A stretch of 64,000 bases of DNA from positions 2,971,001-3,035,000 of the forward strand of contig NZ_CP036132.1 of assembly GCF_018742245.1 (NCBI RefSeq), written 5' to 3'. Below, in pieces: positions 8,716 to 17,918 of this stretch. The translations under genes and the position numbers were made by a program. The notes beneath the pieces are model-generated. The model did not search any database. It saw only the letters and a program-made list of their open reading frames with translations, and had not been told where the DNA came from. Each line of letters begins with the position of its first letter. The first letter of the stretch is position 1. The DNA comes from Bacillus mycoides. GTDB taxonomy: Bacteria > Bacillota > Bacilli > Bacillales > Bacillaceae_G.

Positions 8716-8746
8716 AAAAATACACCTATTAATTAGGTGTATTTTT
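8716..8746. terminator. Bidirectional terminator between phr and the MaoC-like gene
   Basis: AAAAATACACCTA (8716-8728) pairs with TAGGTGTATTTTT (8734-8746) around a 5-base loop, giving A- and T-runs on both sides. Confidence 0.85.
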
Positions 8747-8768
8747 ATTTTACCTCTCTACCTAATAA

Positions 8769-9146
8769 TCAAAGAATAATCCCCGAAAAACTCCCCTTCA
8801 ATACTTCTTTTTCAAGTTGGTTCATACATGTAAACATCGCAATAATCTTTGTCCGATTTTTTTCATCGGGTTCAAATTGTTCAATTGTTACGTCACAACG
8901 AATCGTATCACCGCTAAAAACGGGACGTAAAAATTCAAAATCCATCTTGCGAGCTAATACATTATGATCACCGCCAACTTTCGTAGGAAGCGTTGATGTT
9001 AAAAGACCTTGTACAACAAATCGTCCTTGTTCATCTGGTGTAATATGATGAATTCCCTCATCCCTAGATACTTCTGTAAATAAAACAACATCTTCTTTTG
9101 TAAAAGTTCGCTCAAAGGTGATTTTTTCGCCTACTTGCAATTTCAT
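8769..9146 (-). CDS. MaoC-like (R)-specific hydratase, hot-dog fold
   Basis: 125 residues. The N-terminal segment FERTFTKEDVVLFTEVSRDEGIHH matches the MaoC dehydratase pattern (Asp and His of the hydratase motif 2 in the D-x4-H region). It is followed by QGLLTSTLPTKVGGD and the C-terminal FLRPVFSGDTIRCDVTIE strand that closes the hot-dog fold. Such single-domain enzymes hydrate trans-2-enoyl-CoA. The substrate here is unknown. It is monogenic, with GGAGGGG before the ATG. Confidence 0.75.
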   Translation of the reverse strand: MKLQVGEKITFERTFTKEDVVLFTEVSRDEGIHHITPDEQGRFVVQGLLTSTLPTKVGGDHNVLARKMDFEFLRPVFSGDTIRCDVTIEQFEPDEKNRTKIIAMFTCMNQLEKEVLKGSFSGIIL

Positions 9147-9179
9147 CGATACCCCTCCTCAAAAACTCTTTTAAAATAA

Positions 9180-9212
9180 GAAAAACCGAAACTAAAATCA
9201 GTTCGGTTTTTC
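9180..9212 (-). terminator. Terminator of the serC-serA-DUF1015 operon
   Basis: GAAAAACCGAA (9180-9190) pairs with TTCGGTTTTTC (9202-9212), just after the DUF1015 stop. Confidence 0.8.
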
Positions 9213-9230
9213 AAAACTAACGAAGTCTAT

Positions 9231-10478
9231 TTACTTTAACGAATGAACAAACAACCCACTGCGCAGTTTCGGTTCGAACCACGTTGATTTTGGTGGCATT
9301 ACTTCCCCGGCATCTGCGATTGCTAATAAATCTTCCATTGACGTTGGATATAATGCGAATGCCGCTTTATATGCACCGCTGTTCACAAGGCGCTGTAGTT
9401 CTTCTAGCCCGCGGATTCCGCCGACAAAATCAATACGGGAATCAGAGCGTGGATCATGTATTTCAAGTACTTGGCTTAATAAATGATCTTGCAGGATAGA
9501 TACATCTAAACCTCTCACAAGATCGTTCGCATCAAACGTTTCCTCTTTCACAGTAAGCTTATACCACTTCTCGTTTATATACATGCCAAATGATTTTGGT
9601 TCATTTGGTTTATATGGAGAAACATTTGCTTCTTCCACATAAAAATATTGTGCAATTTGCTTTAAAAACTGTTCCTCTGATAAGCCATTCAAATCTTTCA
9701 CAACTCGGTTATAGTCCCAAATTGATAATTCATCGTGAGGGAAGAGAACTGATAAAAAGAAGTTAAACTCTTCTTCTCCTGTGTAATTCGGATATTGTTC
9801 TCTTCGCATAAGTCCAACTTTTGCAGCTGATGCCGAGCGGTGATGTCCATCTGCAATGTACAAGTTAGGGATATCATCAAATGCATTTACTAAAGTCGTA
9901 ATTACTTCTTCATCTGCAATCTTCCACGCAACATGCTCAACGCCGTCTTCTGCTGTAAATTTATAAATTGGCACATGTTCTTCTTTCCAGCTTGCAATTA
10001 AACGTTTCACTTCTTCTTTTGTACGATAAGTTAAAAAGATAGGACCCGTATTTGCATCACACACATCTACGTGACGAATGCGATCTAGTTCTTTTTCATG
10101 ACGCGTTCTTTCATGTTTTTTAATTGTATCGTCTTCATACTCGTCAATCGATGTACAAACGACAAGGCCTGACTGCGTTCTTCCTTGCATCGTCAGTTCA
10201 TAAATATAAAGCGCTGGCTCTTCATCTTGAACGAACACTTCTTCTTGTATAAATTGCTTTAAATTTTCACCCGCTTTTTCATATACGCGATCATCATACG
10301 GTGAAAGTGCTGGATCTAAATCAATTTCTGCTTTATCAACATGTAAGAAAGAATATGGATTCCCTTTTACAACTTCTCTTGCCTCTTCACTATTTAATAC
10401 ATCGTAAGGTAAAGCTGCCACTTGCACAGCTTTTTCTTCTACTGGACGGATGGCCCGAAACGGTCGGATATTTGCCAA
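9231..10478 (-). CDS. DUF1015 family protein in the serine operon
   Basis: About 415 residues. A full-length DUF1015 protein with the N-terminal signature PFRAIRP and PYDVLNSEEA, a central GPIFLTYR region, and the conserved IADGHHRSASAAK. The family is widespread and often next to serA; its biochemical role is unsettled. The start is placed at TTG 10478, which has AAAGGAGAG six bases upstream, rather than at an upstream in-frame TTG at 10499. It is the last gene of serC-serA-DUF1015, 13 bases after serA. Confidence 0.85.
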   Translation of the reverse strand: MANIRPFRAIRPVEEKAVQVAALPYDVLNSEEAREVVKGNPYSFLHVDKAEIDLDPALSPYDDRVYEKAGENLKQFIQEEVFVQDEEPALYIYELTMQGRTQSGLVVCTSIDEYEDDTIKKHERTRHEKELDRIRHVDVCDANTGPIFLTYRTKEEVKRLIASWKEEHVPIYKFTAEDGVEHVAWKIADEEVITTLVNAFDDIPNLYIADGHHRSASAAKVGLMRREQYPNYTGEEEFNFFLSVLFPHDELSIWDYNRVVKDLNGLSEEQFLKQIAQYFYVEEANVSPYKPNEPKSFGMYINEKWYKLTVKEETFDANDLVRGLDVSILQDHLLSQVLEIHDPRSDSRIDFVGGIRGLEELQRLVNSGAYKAAFALYPTSMEDLLAIADAGEVMPPKSTWFEPKLRSGLFVHSLK

Positions 10479-10491
10479 GTTCCTCTCTCCT

Positions 10492-11664
10492 TTACACAAT
10501 CATTCGAACGGCTACAACACCTGTAATTTTGCTTATATTTTCCACAATATTCTCTTTAATTATATCATCAATACCATTATCGATATCAATCATTGTGTAC
10601 GCCCAAGAATGTTTACTACGATTAATCATATCCGCAATATTAATATGATGTTCTGCTAAACATCCTGTAATTTGCCCTACCATGTTCGGAACGTTTTGAT
10701 GCATAATCGTAATTCGTTTTTTTCCAATGTACGGAAGTTCTACGTTTGGATAGTTTACTGAATTACGAATATTTCCTGTCTCTAAATATTCACGTAATTG
10801 ACGAGCTGCCATTACCGCACAATTTTCTTCAGACTCAGACGTAGATGCACCAAGGTGAGGCGTCGCTGTTACATTTTTCATCTTTATAACATTTTCATTC
10901 GGGAAATCTGTTACGTAATGTGTAATAATATCTTCTTCTAACGCTTTTTGAAGAGCTGTTTCATCTACAAGTTCTCCTCTTGAGAAATTGAATAGACGCA
11001 TTCCTTTTTTCATCGTCTCTATAGCGTGTTCACCAACAATCCCCTTCGTTTGGTTCGTAAGAGGAATGTGTAATGTAATATAATCACAAGTTGCAAAAAT
11101 TTCATCTAAACTAAATGCTCTTTGCACTTGCGTAGAAAGACGCCATGCTGTTTCAACAGATATATATGGGTCGTATCCGACAACGTCCATTCCTAAAGCT
11201 AACGCATCGTTCGCAACTAAAGCACCGATTGCACCAAGACCGATAACACCTAGACGTTTCCCTGCTATCTCTGATCCAACGAATTGCTTCTTCCCAGCTT
11301 CAACAAGCTGTGGTACTTCTTCTCCATCCAACTCTTTCGTCCAGCTCACTCCATTTATAATATTACGGGAAGACATAATAAGACTTGCGATAATAAGTTC
11401 CTTCACTGCATTCGCATTAGCCCCTGGCGTATTAAATACTACAATCCCTTTTTCCGTACAACGCTCAACAGGAATATTATTTACACCGGCACCAGCTCTT
11501 GCAATTGCCTTTAAATCCTCTGAAAACTCTTCTTGATGTAAAGAATAGCTACGAAGTAAAATACCGTCAGGATGACCTACTTTGTCTCCAATTTCATAGC
11601 GATTCCCAGCAAAAATTTGCAAACCCTTTTCCGCAATTTGATTTAACGTCTGAACACGAAACAT
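10492..11664 (-). CDS. serA: D-3-phosphoglycerate dehydrogenase (short, ACT-containing)
   Basis: 390 residues. It oxidises 3-phosphoglycerate to 3-phosphohydroxypyruvate, the first step of serine synthesis. The Rossmann NAD site is GVIGLGAIGALVA. The active-site Arg is in FSRGELVDE and the His in TPHLGAST. A C-terminal ACT domain (from about residue 318, RITIMHQNVPNMVGQ) indicates possible serine feedback control. It is shorter than B. subtilis SerA (about 525 aa) and lacks the intervening domain. It lies 12 bases after serC and is cotranscribed. Confidence 0.92.
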   Translation of the reverse strand: MFRVQTLNQIAEKGLQIFAGNRYEIGDKVGHPDGILLRSYSLHQEEFSEDLKAIARAGAGVNNIPVERCTEKGIVVFNTPGANANAVKELIIASLIMSSRNIINGVSWTKELDGEEVPQLVEAGKKQFVGSEIAGKRLGVIGLGAIGALVANDALALGMDVVGYDPYISVETAWRLSTQVQRAFSLDEIFATCDYITLHIPLTNQTKGIVGEHAIETMKKGMRLFNFSRGELVDETALQKALEEDIITHYVTDFPNENVIKMKNVTATPHLGASTSESEENCAVMAARQLREYLETGNIRNSVNYPNVELPYIGKKRITIMHQNVPNMVGQITGCLAEHHINIADMINRSKHSWAYTMIDIDNGIDDIIKENIVENISKITGVVAVRMIV

Positions 11665-11676
11665 ATCCCCATCTCC

Positions 11677-12759
11677 CTATCTATTTTCAAGCTCAAATTC
11701 CTTCATATAAGCTACTAATTGCCCAACACCTTCCGCCGGCATCGCATTGTAAATACTTGCACGCATACCACCTACTGAGCGATGTCCCTTTAGCGTAACG
11801 AAACCGCGTTCTTTCGCTTTTTGTAAAAACTGATTGTTAAGCTCTTCTGACGGTGTTGTAAACGGAATATTCATAAGTGATCGATACGTAGGGTCAACTG
11901 GTGAAGTAAACAATTTAGATTCATCTAAAAAATTGTAAAGAAGTGAAGATTTCATTCTATTTTGTTCTTCAATCGCAGATACCCCGCCTTGTTCTTTCAA
12001 CCACTCTAGTACAAGTTTCGTCACATAAATACTAAAGGATGGCGGTGTATTATATAGGGAGTTATTTTTACTGTAAGTTTCATAGTTTAGCATCGTAGGA
12101 CAAGCACTACTTGCACTGCCAATTAAATCTCTTTTTATAATTACAATCGTTAAACCCGCTGGCCCTAAATTCTTTTGCGCACCCGCATATATGAGACCAA
12201 ACTTCGTAACATCATATTGTTCTGATAAAATATTTGAGGACATATCCGCAACAAGCGGCACTCTTTCTACATGTGGAATATCCACATATTTTGTCCCCTC
12301 AATTGTATTGTTTGTTGTAATATGTATATAATCTAGTTCTTCATCATTTGGTAAATCATCCATTTTAGGAATCGTAGTAAATTTCTCTTTTTCAGAAGAA
12401 GCAATCACTTGCACTTCCCCTACTTTTCCGGCTTCTTGCTGCGCCTTTTTAGACCATGAACCTGTCAGTACGTACCCAGCTTTTTTATACGTACTCATTA
12501 AATTTAACGGTATCATAGAAAATTGTAATGACGCACCGCCTTGTAAAAATAAAACTTCATAATCATAAGGAATGTTCATTAATTCACGAAGTAAGCTGCT
12601 GGCTTCATCAATAATACTTTGGAAATAAGAAGATCTATGGCTCATTTCCATAACAGACATGCCTGTCCCGTTATAATTTACAAGCTCCTTTTGCACTTTC
12701 TCTAAAACCGGCAAAGGGAGTATAGATGGTCCTGCTGAAAAATTATACACTCTCTCCAT
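11677..12759 (-). CDS. serC: Phosphoserine aminotransferase
   Basis: 360 residues from MERVYNFSAGPS. A PLP-dependent class V aminotransferase converting phosphohydroxypyruvate and glutamate to phosphoserine. The PLP lysine is in IYAGAQKNLGPAG, with the family signature LQGGAS and C-terminal HRSVGGMRASIYNA. The start at ATG 12759 gives the length usual in this group. A GTG one codon upstream has equally good spacing from AGGGAGG. The longer frame to 12786 has no ribosome binding site. It is the first gene of the operon, behind a near-consensus promoter. Confidence 0.92.
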   Translation of the reverse strand: MERVYNFSAGPSILPLPVLEKVQKELVNYNGTGMSVMEMSHRSSYFQSIIDEASSLLRELMNIPYDYEVLFLQGGASLQFSMIPLNLMSTYKKAGYVLTGSWSKKAQQEAGKVGEVQVIASSEKEKFTTIPKMDDLPNDEELDYIHITTNNTIEGTKYVDIPHVERVPLVADMSSNILSEQYDVTKFGLIYAGAQKNLGPAGLTIVIIKRDLIGSASSACPTMLNYETYSKNNSLYNTPPSFSIYVTKLVLEWLKEQGGVSAIEEQNRMKSSLLYNFLDESKLFTSPVDPTYRSLMNIPFTTPSEELNNQFLQKAKERGFVTLKGHRSVGGMRASIYNAMPAEGVGQLVAYMKEFELENR

Positions 12760-12811
12760 CACCCAGATAACCTCCCTATTTCTCATTTTTATTATTTTTT
12801 AAACTTTCTGA

Positions 12812-12840
12812 ATTATAACCTATATACAATACACGGTCAA
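12812..12840 (-). promoter_or_regulatory. Sigma-A promoter of serC-serA-DUF1015
   Basis: On the minus strand TTGACC (12840-12835), a 17-base spacer and TATAAT (12817-12812), about 50 bases before the serC start. I saw no T-box leader or riboswitch between it and serC. Confidence 0.75.
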
Positions 12841-13014
12841 TTTGTTTTCCGTTATTACGGCGTAAGACGCAATGGAATCGCTTGCATGTGCAAATATTTT
12901 TTTATATAAAGTGAGCAGAAAACATATCAACAAAACAACAGCCTAGATGCATAGTGCTCTCCTTTCAAATTTGATAGGTTCTTCTCTTATCTATTTTACT
13001 TTTTATACATTAGA

Positions 13015-13042
13015 AAAAGAGCGAATCTACATTCGCTCTTTT
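13015..13042 (-). terminator. Terminator of the sigM-like operon
   Basis: A 12-bp stem AAAAGAGCGAAT (13015-13026) / 13031-13042 with loop CTAC, directly after the last gene of the operon. Confidence 0.85.
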
Positions 13043-13050
13043 CCACATAT

Positions 13051-13326
13051 TTATGGCCCAAAGCTTATCATCCAACCTAACATAAATCCAAATATAGAAA
13101 ACAGCAGCATAAAAATAAATAAACTACATGCCCACAATGCATATTTTCGACTTTTGCTTTTTGTGATCATACCTATGACTGAGCACACCACTCCAATACC
13201 AACTATTTGCAGAAAACTTTTACCTATAAATGTTTCTTGAATAAGCAATATAATGTTCAAATACAATAACGCTAGAAAGGCAATAATTAATGAAATAGTC
13301 CCCATCCACGTTTCCTGTTTATACAT
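13051..13326 (-). CDS. Small membrane protein, YhdK-like (third gene of sigM operon)
   Basis: About 91 residues with three hydrophobic helices, little else, and no motif. Position and size match YhdK of the B. subtilis sigM-yhdL-yhdK operon, a membrane partner of the anti-sigma factor. The start at ATG 13326 follows AAGGAAAG. An upstream in-frame ATG at 13362 would overlap the previous gene by 19 bases and is also possible. The function is inferred from context only. Confidence 0.65.
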   Translation of the reverse strand: MYKQETWMGTISLIIAFLALLYLNIILLIQETFIGKSFLQIVGIGVVCSVIGMITKSKSRKYALWACSLFIFMLLFSIFGFMLGWMISFGP

Positions 13327-13343
13327 ATGATTCTTTCCTTTTT

Positions 13344-14366
13344 TTAAGAATGCCAATTCCATAACCTCGCTTCACCTACTTTCAATTTTCTAACTTTTTC
13401 GTGGCTCATCAATTTTTCAACTTCTACTTTAGGCCCAGTTACAACTGCCCCGTATGTTTTTATCCCATTTTTTTCAAGGAAAGAAATACGCTTTGACAAC
13501 TCTAATACTTTCGCTCTAGATAGCTTCACTGCTAAATTTTCATGCTTCTGTAATGACTTTAACACATCAATAAATTGTTCCTCATGAGGTAAATCACTTA
13601 CAAAAGCACCACTTGGACTTGAAATCATTTCTGCTGGAAAGCCAATCGGGGCTACATACATACCCTCTTCATTCGTTTGCTTCTCCTCTAATCCTGTATT
13701 AACGGCATACCACACAATATCAATAGTAGGAAACATATTCGTTACCTCTTGTACACTTAATAATTCTCTAAAAGATACAAATGCTTCTACAACAGATTCT
13801 TGCGGAAGACCCTTTAATACCTGCGCTTCTTCGCTACTATTATAGGACGCATTATAATTATTAGGATGAGACAACACCTCGTTATCTATATATGGGACTT
13901 CTGGAATTTTTTCATCTGTTGTATATTCACGGCTTACTTTCGTTGCTCTACTTAATACATAATCTGTTTTCTCTTCTCCTATTCGAATATCTTTCTTTCC
14001 TACCCTTTTATACAAATCAAAATGCAATTGCAAACTAAGCGGTAGCAATGTTTGCTCCATGTCCCTATCTTTCAAAAATACATTTGGTTCTGTTACACTT
14101 AACGTTTGATTTACTACATTCCGTATCTCCATTGCGTTTGTAGGTGCCACTGTATAATATAAGAGTGTAGATATATATAAAATAGGTTGAATAAGTAGTA
14201 AAAAAGTAAATACAATCAAAACATTCGTAATACGCGCTCTTTTTTTACCTATTTTCAACACTTGCTCCTGTTTTCCATCAGGAAGTGAAGCCGGTCTTTG
14301 ATCAAGAGCTTCTTGTAACAATTCTTTATAATCATCTTGTTCAGAATGAGGTTTATCATTTGTCAT
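13344..14366 (-). CDS. Anti-sigma factor with sigma-regulator N and C domains (YhdL-like)
   Basis: 340 residues. A cytoplasmic N-terminus (about 1-45, acidic, with LLQEALDQRP) is followed by one transmembrane helix (about 48-70) and an extracellular region with the Sigma_reg_C-like pattern (QESVVEAFVSFRELLSVQEV ... KTYGAVVTGP). This is the architecture of YhdL, which holds SigM at the membrane. The start overlaps the sigma gene by 11 bases, so the pair is translationally coupled. It follows AGGAGG. Confidence 0.8.
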   Translation of the reverse strand: MTNDKPHSEQDDYKELLQEALDQRPASLPDGKQEQVLKIGKKRARITNVLIVFTFLLLIQPILYISTLLYYTVAPTNAMEIRNVVNQTLSVTEPNVFLKDRDMEQTLLPLSLQLHFDLYKRVGKKDIRIGEEKTDYVLSRATKVSREYTTDEKIPEVPYIDNEVLSHPNNYNASYNSSEEAQVLKGLPQESVVEAFVSFRELLSVQEVTNMFPTIDIVWYAVNTGLEEKQTNEEGMYVAPIGFPAEMISSPSGAFVSDLPHEEQFIDVLKSLQKHENLAVKLSRAKVLELSKRISFLEKNGIKTYGAVVTGPKVEVEKLMSHEKVRKLKVGEARLWNWHS

Positions 14367-14856
14367 TTTGACTCTTTTCCTCCTTTAACAATTCTTTTAA
14401 TCTCTTTCTCCCGCGAAATATGTGACTTTTATACGTGTTTACCTTTAAATCTAATACAGTAGCACCCTCTTCGTACGTTAATTGATGTACGTCACATAAT
14501 AAAATAGATTGTGCCTCTACCACTGGTAAAGTATGAATAATCTGAATTAATTTTTCATAACTATTTTTTGCGACTACATACTCTTCTGTAGATTCCCCTG
14601 CTTGTATTGTCTCTAATTCTTCCGTTCCTACAAAAGTTACTTTTTTCTCTTTCCTAACAAAATCAATAAACGTATGATATGCCACTTTAAATAGCCATGA
14701 TTTTACCTTTTGGTTTTCATAGTCTTCTAGATAAAGATACGCCCGATAAAAAGTCTCCTGCATCAAGTCCTCCGCTACGTGATGGCTACGAGAAAGGGAA
14801 AATAAATACCGGTACACATCGTTTATATAAACTTTATATATTTCTTCAATTTCCAT
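14356..14856 (-). CDS. sigM: ECF sigma factor, SigM-like
   Basis: 166 residues from ATG 14856, which has AAAGGAGGAGG just upstream. Region 2 (EIYKVYINDVYRYLFSLSRSHHVAEDLMQETFYRAY, conserved DLMQETF) and region 4 (YEEGATVLDLKVNTYKSHIFRGRKRL) are clear. The N-terminal third closely follows B. subtilis SigM as I recall it, and the operon order sigma, YhdL-like, YhdK-like supports SigM. In B. subtilis SigM responds to cell-envelope and salt stress. A candidate ECF promoter at 14880-14906 suggests autoregulation. Confidence 0.8.
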   Translation of the reverse strand: MEIEEIYKVYINDVYRYLFSLSRSHHVAEDLMQETFYRAYLYLEDYENQKVKSWLFKVAYHTFIDFVRKEKKVTFVGTEELETIQAGESTEEYVVAKNSYEKLIQIIHTLPVVEAQSILLCDVHQLTYEEGATVLDLKVNTYKSHIFRGRKRLKELLKEEKSQNDK

Positions 14857-14879
14857 CCCCCTCCTCCTTTCATATATAA

Positions 14880-14906
14880 CACGAATAAGCGCGTTAAAAA
14901 GTTGCA
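14880..14906 (-). promoter_or_regulatory. Candidate autoregulatory ECF promoter of sigM
   Basis: On the minus strand TGCAAC (14906-14901) followed by T-rich sequence, a 17-base spacer from AAC, and CGTG (14883-14880). This fits the TGAAAC-N16/17-CGTC type used by SigM/SigX/SigW. It is 24 bases from the sigM start. Confidence 0.5.
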
Positions 14907-15118
14907 TTATTTTTCCTTTTTATATTTTTTATTTATTAAAAAAGAAATAACATTTATAGATTTCAATAACTATTTACAATTATAAACAAAATATGAGATG
15001 TTATAACTGTAAATTCCTAAAAAAACTCCACATGTAGTATGTACGGAGATTATCTCATGGGTTATTTACAAATTATAGGTGGGGAATATTTGACGCTTAT
15101 TTCATAAACATACAAAAA

Positions 15119-15148
15119 AGTGTTAAGTACATAATCATACTTAACACT
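15119..15148 (-). terminator. Terminator of the DUF378 gene
   Basis: An 11-bp stem AGTGTTAAGTA (15119-15129) / TACTTAACACT (15138-15148). On the minus strand it is followed by a T-run. Confidence 0.85.
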
Positions 15149-15168
15149 CTAGTAATAAAGTATAATAG

Positions 15169-15360
15169 CTACTTACTCGTAAAGAACCGATCAAAAATTT
15201 GATAAATAGCTGAAAGACCAAAGAGCCAATAAATAGTATCCACAAGCGCCGGCATAGAACCAAACCATTTCTCAACTACATTATAATCTAACGCTACAAA
15301 CAACCAATTCAAACCGCCAAGAATCACCAAAATTACTGTAAGGTATGACAAAAATTTCAT
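15169..15360 (-). CDS. DUF378 family small membrane protein (YuzA-like)
   Basis: 63 residues with two helices. The pattern LTVILVILGGLNWLFVALDYNVVE ... LSAIYQIFDRF is characteristic of DUF378. Function unknown. AGGGGGC lies upstream of the ATG. Confidence 0.85.
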   Translation of the reverse strand: MKFLSYLTVILVILGGLNWLFVALDYNVVEKWFGSMPALVDTIYWLFGLSAIYQIFDRFFTSK

Positions 15361-15448
15361 TATGATTGCCCCCTAGGTGATAAGATGGTGAAAGGCCTTT
15401 CACTAAAATATATGTAATGGATTCTAAAACTTACCTATTTTATAAAAT

Positions 15449-16516
15449 TTATTTTCGATACCATCCATTAATAACTGCCTCTGCTTCTTTACTATGTATT
15501 TGATATGAATGATTACTATCATTAGAGCCAATAAACCAAATTGAAAAACCTTTAAAATACGGCTTCGGTTCTAATACATCTCGGTAAGCACGCCACCCGT
15601 TAAGTTGTACATCTTTTGAAAACACATTCGTAATATCTGGGTTCCACGGATTTTGCAGTCCAAGTTCGCGTGCTGGTACATTAAATCCACCAAAATATAC
15701 TGGCTTTCCTGTTGCTTTATGTAATGTCTCAAGTTGCTGAACGACATTTTGGCCACGATTATATACTGTCGTCGCAAATAAACCTTGTTTTACTTCTTCG
15801 TATGATGGACTTCTTTTTCCTGAAACTTCAAACCAACTATCAATACTTACGATGTCGACCTTTTTTAAATACGGGCGATTTATTTTCTCGTTAAATTTCG
15901 CCTCAAAAGAAGGATCCCAACTTGCAGTTAACCACCAGTTCATTTGATACAAAATATTTCCTTTATACTGCTGGCGAACAAAATCGATTGTATCATTCCA
16001 ATATCCTTCTGCATATTCCATATTCACGAAATTAGAAGCGATTTTTAGCCCATAAATATTGTACTTACTTGTAATGGAATTAAAAATATCTTGTAAAACA
16101 ACCGTTTTCCAATTCCAGAAGAAATCGTTAATATTACTCGGGTTCCATTCCGTCTCCCCAATATTTCCTTGCTGAATAAATGGGAATGGCTCCAGTATAA
16201 CTTGAATATTACGCTTTAATAATTCTCGAATTAAAATAATAGCTTGTTTCTTTTGTGCCTGATTAATTACCATATTAGCCGAATTCACATTCGGAATATC
16301 AACTTGGATCGGTACATTCACCGTATTCAAATTCAAGCGCTCTACATCAGCTAACACTTTCGCTACATTTTCTACTTCCCATACTGTTACGTTTCCTGAT
16401 TTTATTTTTCCAGATTGAACAGTATTTACATCTGCCTGTACATTTCCTTGGAAACAAAAAGAAAACAACATGATACACACTCCTAAAATACTTACTAAAC
16501 TCTTACTTTTCTTCAC
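15449..16516 (-). CDS. Secreted GH113-like TIM-barrel protein, possibly catalytically inactive
   Basis: 355 residues from GTG 16516 (AGGGGGA seven bases upstream). A signal peptide (KKSKSLVSILGVCIMLFSFC, cleaved near VQA) is followed by a glycosidase-like barrel with VTVWEVENVAKVLADVERLN and VDIVSIDSWFEVSG. YQMNWW and FSIWFIGSND are typical of the GH113/endo-mannanase-like secreted proteins of this group. Where family members I recall carry the two catalytic glutamates (GNELS-type and FGELN-type motifs), this protein has ASNFV and FGGFN. It may therefore bind sugar without hydrolysing it. The family assignment is by eye. Confidence 0.6.
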   Translation of the reverse strand: MKKSKSLVSILGVCIMLFSFCFQGNVQADVNTVQSGKIKSGNVTVWEVENVAKVLADVERLNLNTVNVPIQVDIPNVNSANMVINQAQKKQAIILIRELLKRNIQVILEPFPFIQQGNIGETEWNPSNINDFFWNWKTVVLQDIFNSITSKYNIYGLKIASNFVNMEYAEGYWNDTIDFVRQQYKGNILYQMNWWLTASWDPSFEAKFNEKINRPYLKKVDIVSIDSWFEVSGKRSPSYEEVKQGLFATTVYNRGQNVVQQLETLHKATGKPVYFGGFNVPARELGLQNPWNPDITNVFSKDVQLNGWRAYRDVLEPKPYFKGFSIWFIGSNDSNHSYQIHSKEAEAVINGWYRK

Positions 16517-16651
16517 AAGTTTCCCCCTATAATTTTTGGCTTTCTTGATTATTTTATACAATGTTTCACATATATTCCAGAAAAAATCACATGAAGTTTT
16601 CATTAATAAAAGTGTTATTCATATAATTCTCCTAAAAATAGTAAGATAAAT

Positions 16652-16679
16652 AAAAAAGAGCGGATTTCCGCTCTTTTTT
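16652..16679 (-). terminator. Terminator of the DUF6612-like lipoprotein gene
   Basis: AAAAAAGAGCGGA (16652-16664) pairs with TCCGCTCTTTTTT (16667-16679). The tight hairpin has T-runs on either strand. Confidence 0.85.
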
Positions 16680-16697
16680 ATCCTTTTACGATTGAAA

Positions 16698-17471
16698 TTA
16701 TTGAATTCCTTCTGGTAACTTAATTGAATCAAACTTTTCATATGAATCAATCTTTATACTCACAACTGCATCCAATTTTTCCTTATCTGTACTAGCTTTT
16801 TTATCTGAGTTACTTTCACTCACTTTTATAGTTGTTCGCATCTCTTCAAATTTATAATCTCTTGTTATTATATATTCAATGTTAAACGCATCCATATTAA
16901 ATCCTTCCGTTAATTTCTTCATATCTCCATTAATTTTTTGTAACGTATCTACCGCTTCTTTTCCCTTTAATTCAAGTGTAAGTTTATATGTGTCCCCATC
17001 CTTCTTTGCTTTCATTTTCTTAGCCAAAGCTTCCGGTAAATCTAACTCATTAAGTAAATTTTTACTGACCATTACATCATTTACATTAAATTGATCATTA
17101 GGTATCGTAACTAACTCTCCTGTATCAGGGTTTTTCACTTGAGCAGCGACCTTTCCATCTACTTCATACGTTACAATATCTGTACCACTTATTTTCATTT
17201 CAGCTCTAGAATTCTTCAGTTTCGGCTCCATCTGTATTTTCATTTTAATCTCTTCTGATTGGCTGCTCCCCTTCATTGACATAAGAGATGTCAATGTAAG
17301 ATATTCCTCTTGTTTTAATCCGTCAGCTGCTTTTTTAAAAATATCTTTCGCTACTAACTCTTTTTCTTTTTTTACAGATACTGTTTTAGGTCCACTTATT
17401 TTTTCACTGCTACAACCAGTTGTTAAACCTACTATTAGCGCCAAACTAGATATTACAACCATTTTCTTCAT
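16698..17471 (-). CDS. Lipoprotein, DUF6612 / LolA-LppX-like fold
   Basis: 257 residues from ATG 17471 (GGGGAGG six bases upstream). The lipoprotein signal ends in the lipobox LTTGC. The mature part is rich in beta strands with long amphipathic sequences (TSLMSMKGSSQSEEIKMKIQ ... DIVTYEVDGKVAAQV), as in DUF6612 proteins that resemble LolA/LppX lipid carriers. Anchored on the outer face of the membrane. Ligand unknown. Confidence 0.7.
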   Translation of the reverse strand: MKKMVVISSLALIVGLTTGCSSEKISGPKTVSVKKEKELVAKDIFKKAADGLKQEEYLTLTSLMSMKGSSQSEEIKMKIQMEPKLKNSRAEMKISGTDIVTYEVDGKVAAQVKNPDTGELVTIPNDQFNVNDVMVSKNLLNELDLPEALAKKMKAKKDGDTYKLTLELKGKEAVDTLQKINGDMKKLTEGFNMDAFNIEYIITRDYKFEEMRTTIKVSESNSDKKASTDKEKLDAVVSIKIDSYEKFDSIKLPEGIQ

Positions 17472-17552
17472 AATGATCCTCCCCATTTCCCGCTTAAAAA
17501 TATTTTCATCTCATGTATAGTAAATCAACTGAAATAAATATATATACAATAA

Positions 17553-17918
17553 TTATTTAACCTCTAAACTAAACCAGTTATTCACTCCGTATACTAACGT
17601 AACTAATGCTCCTATTACACCAAAAACAACAATATTTATACCAATTGACGAACCGAATAAAACAGCCATCATTGACACCATCAGTAATAGCATGGCGATA
17701 CTATTTATCTTAATTTCTACTATTTCGCCATCCTTTACTTTCTTTTCTTTACTTCCAAAAAAGAATTGTTTTACTTTAATATTCGCTTCATCTAATTCAA
17801 AAGGAAGCGTATATTCTTCGTTATTCTCAAGTTTCATTACTACTTCGTTATCTACCTTTACAGCAACTCTTGTTGCTCCGCCCATCATACCCGTTGCCCT
17901 TATTACTTTAATGCTCAT
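17553..17918 (-). CDS. Hypothetical protein: N-terminal beta domain plus two TM helices
   Basis: 121 residues. The first 70 form a probable small beta sandwich (TRVAVKVDNEVVMKLENNEE ... VKDGEIVEIKIN) like domains that coat a lipid surface. Two hydrophobic helices (about 74-93 and 95-112) follow. AGGGGGG before the ATG makes it a credible gene. I do not recognise the family. Confidence 0.65.
   Translation of the reverse strand: MSIKVIRATGMMGGATRVAVKVDNEVVMKLENNEEYTLPFELDEANIKVKQFFFGSKEKKVKDGEIVEIKINSIAMLLLMVSMMAVLFGSSIGINIVVFGVIGALVTLVYGVNNWFSLEVK

Noticed and set aside
12760..12946. Possible T-box or riboswitch leader for serC-serA
   Set aside because: The promoter lies only about 50 bases from the start, leaving no room for a T-box, and no terminator/antiterminator pair was seen.
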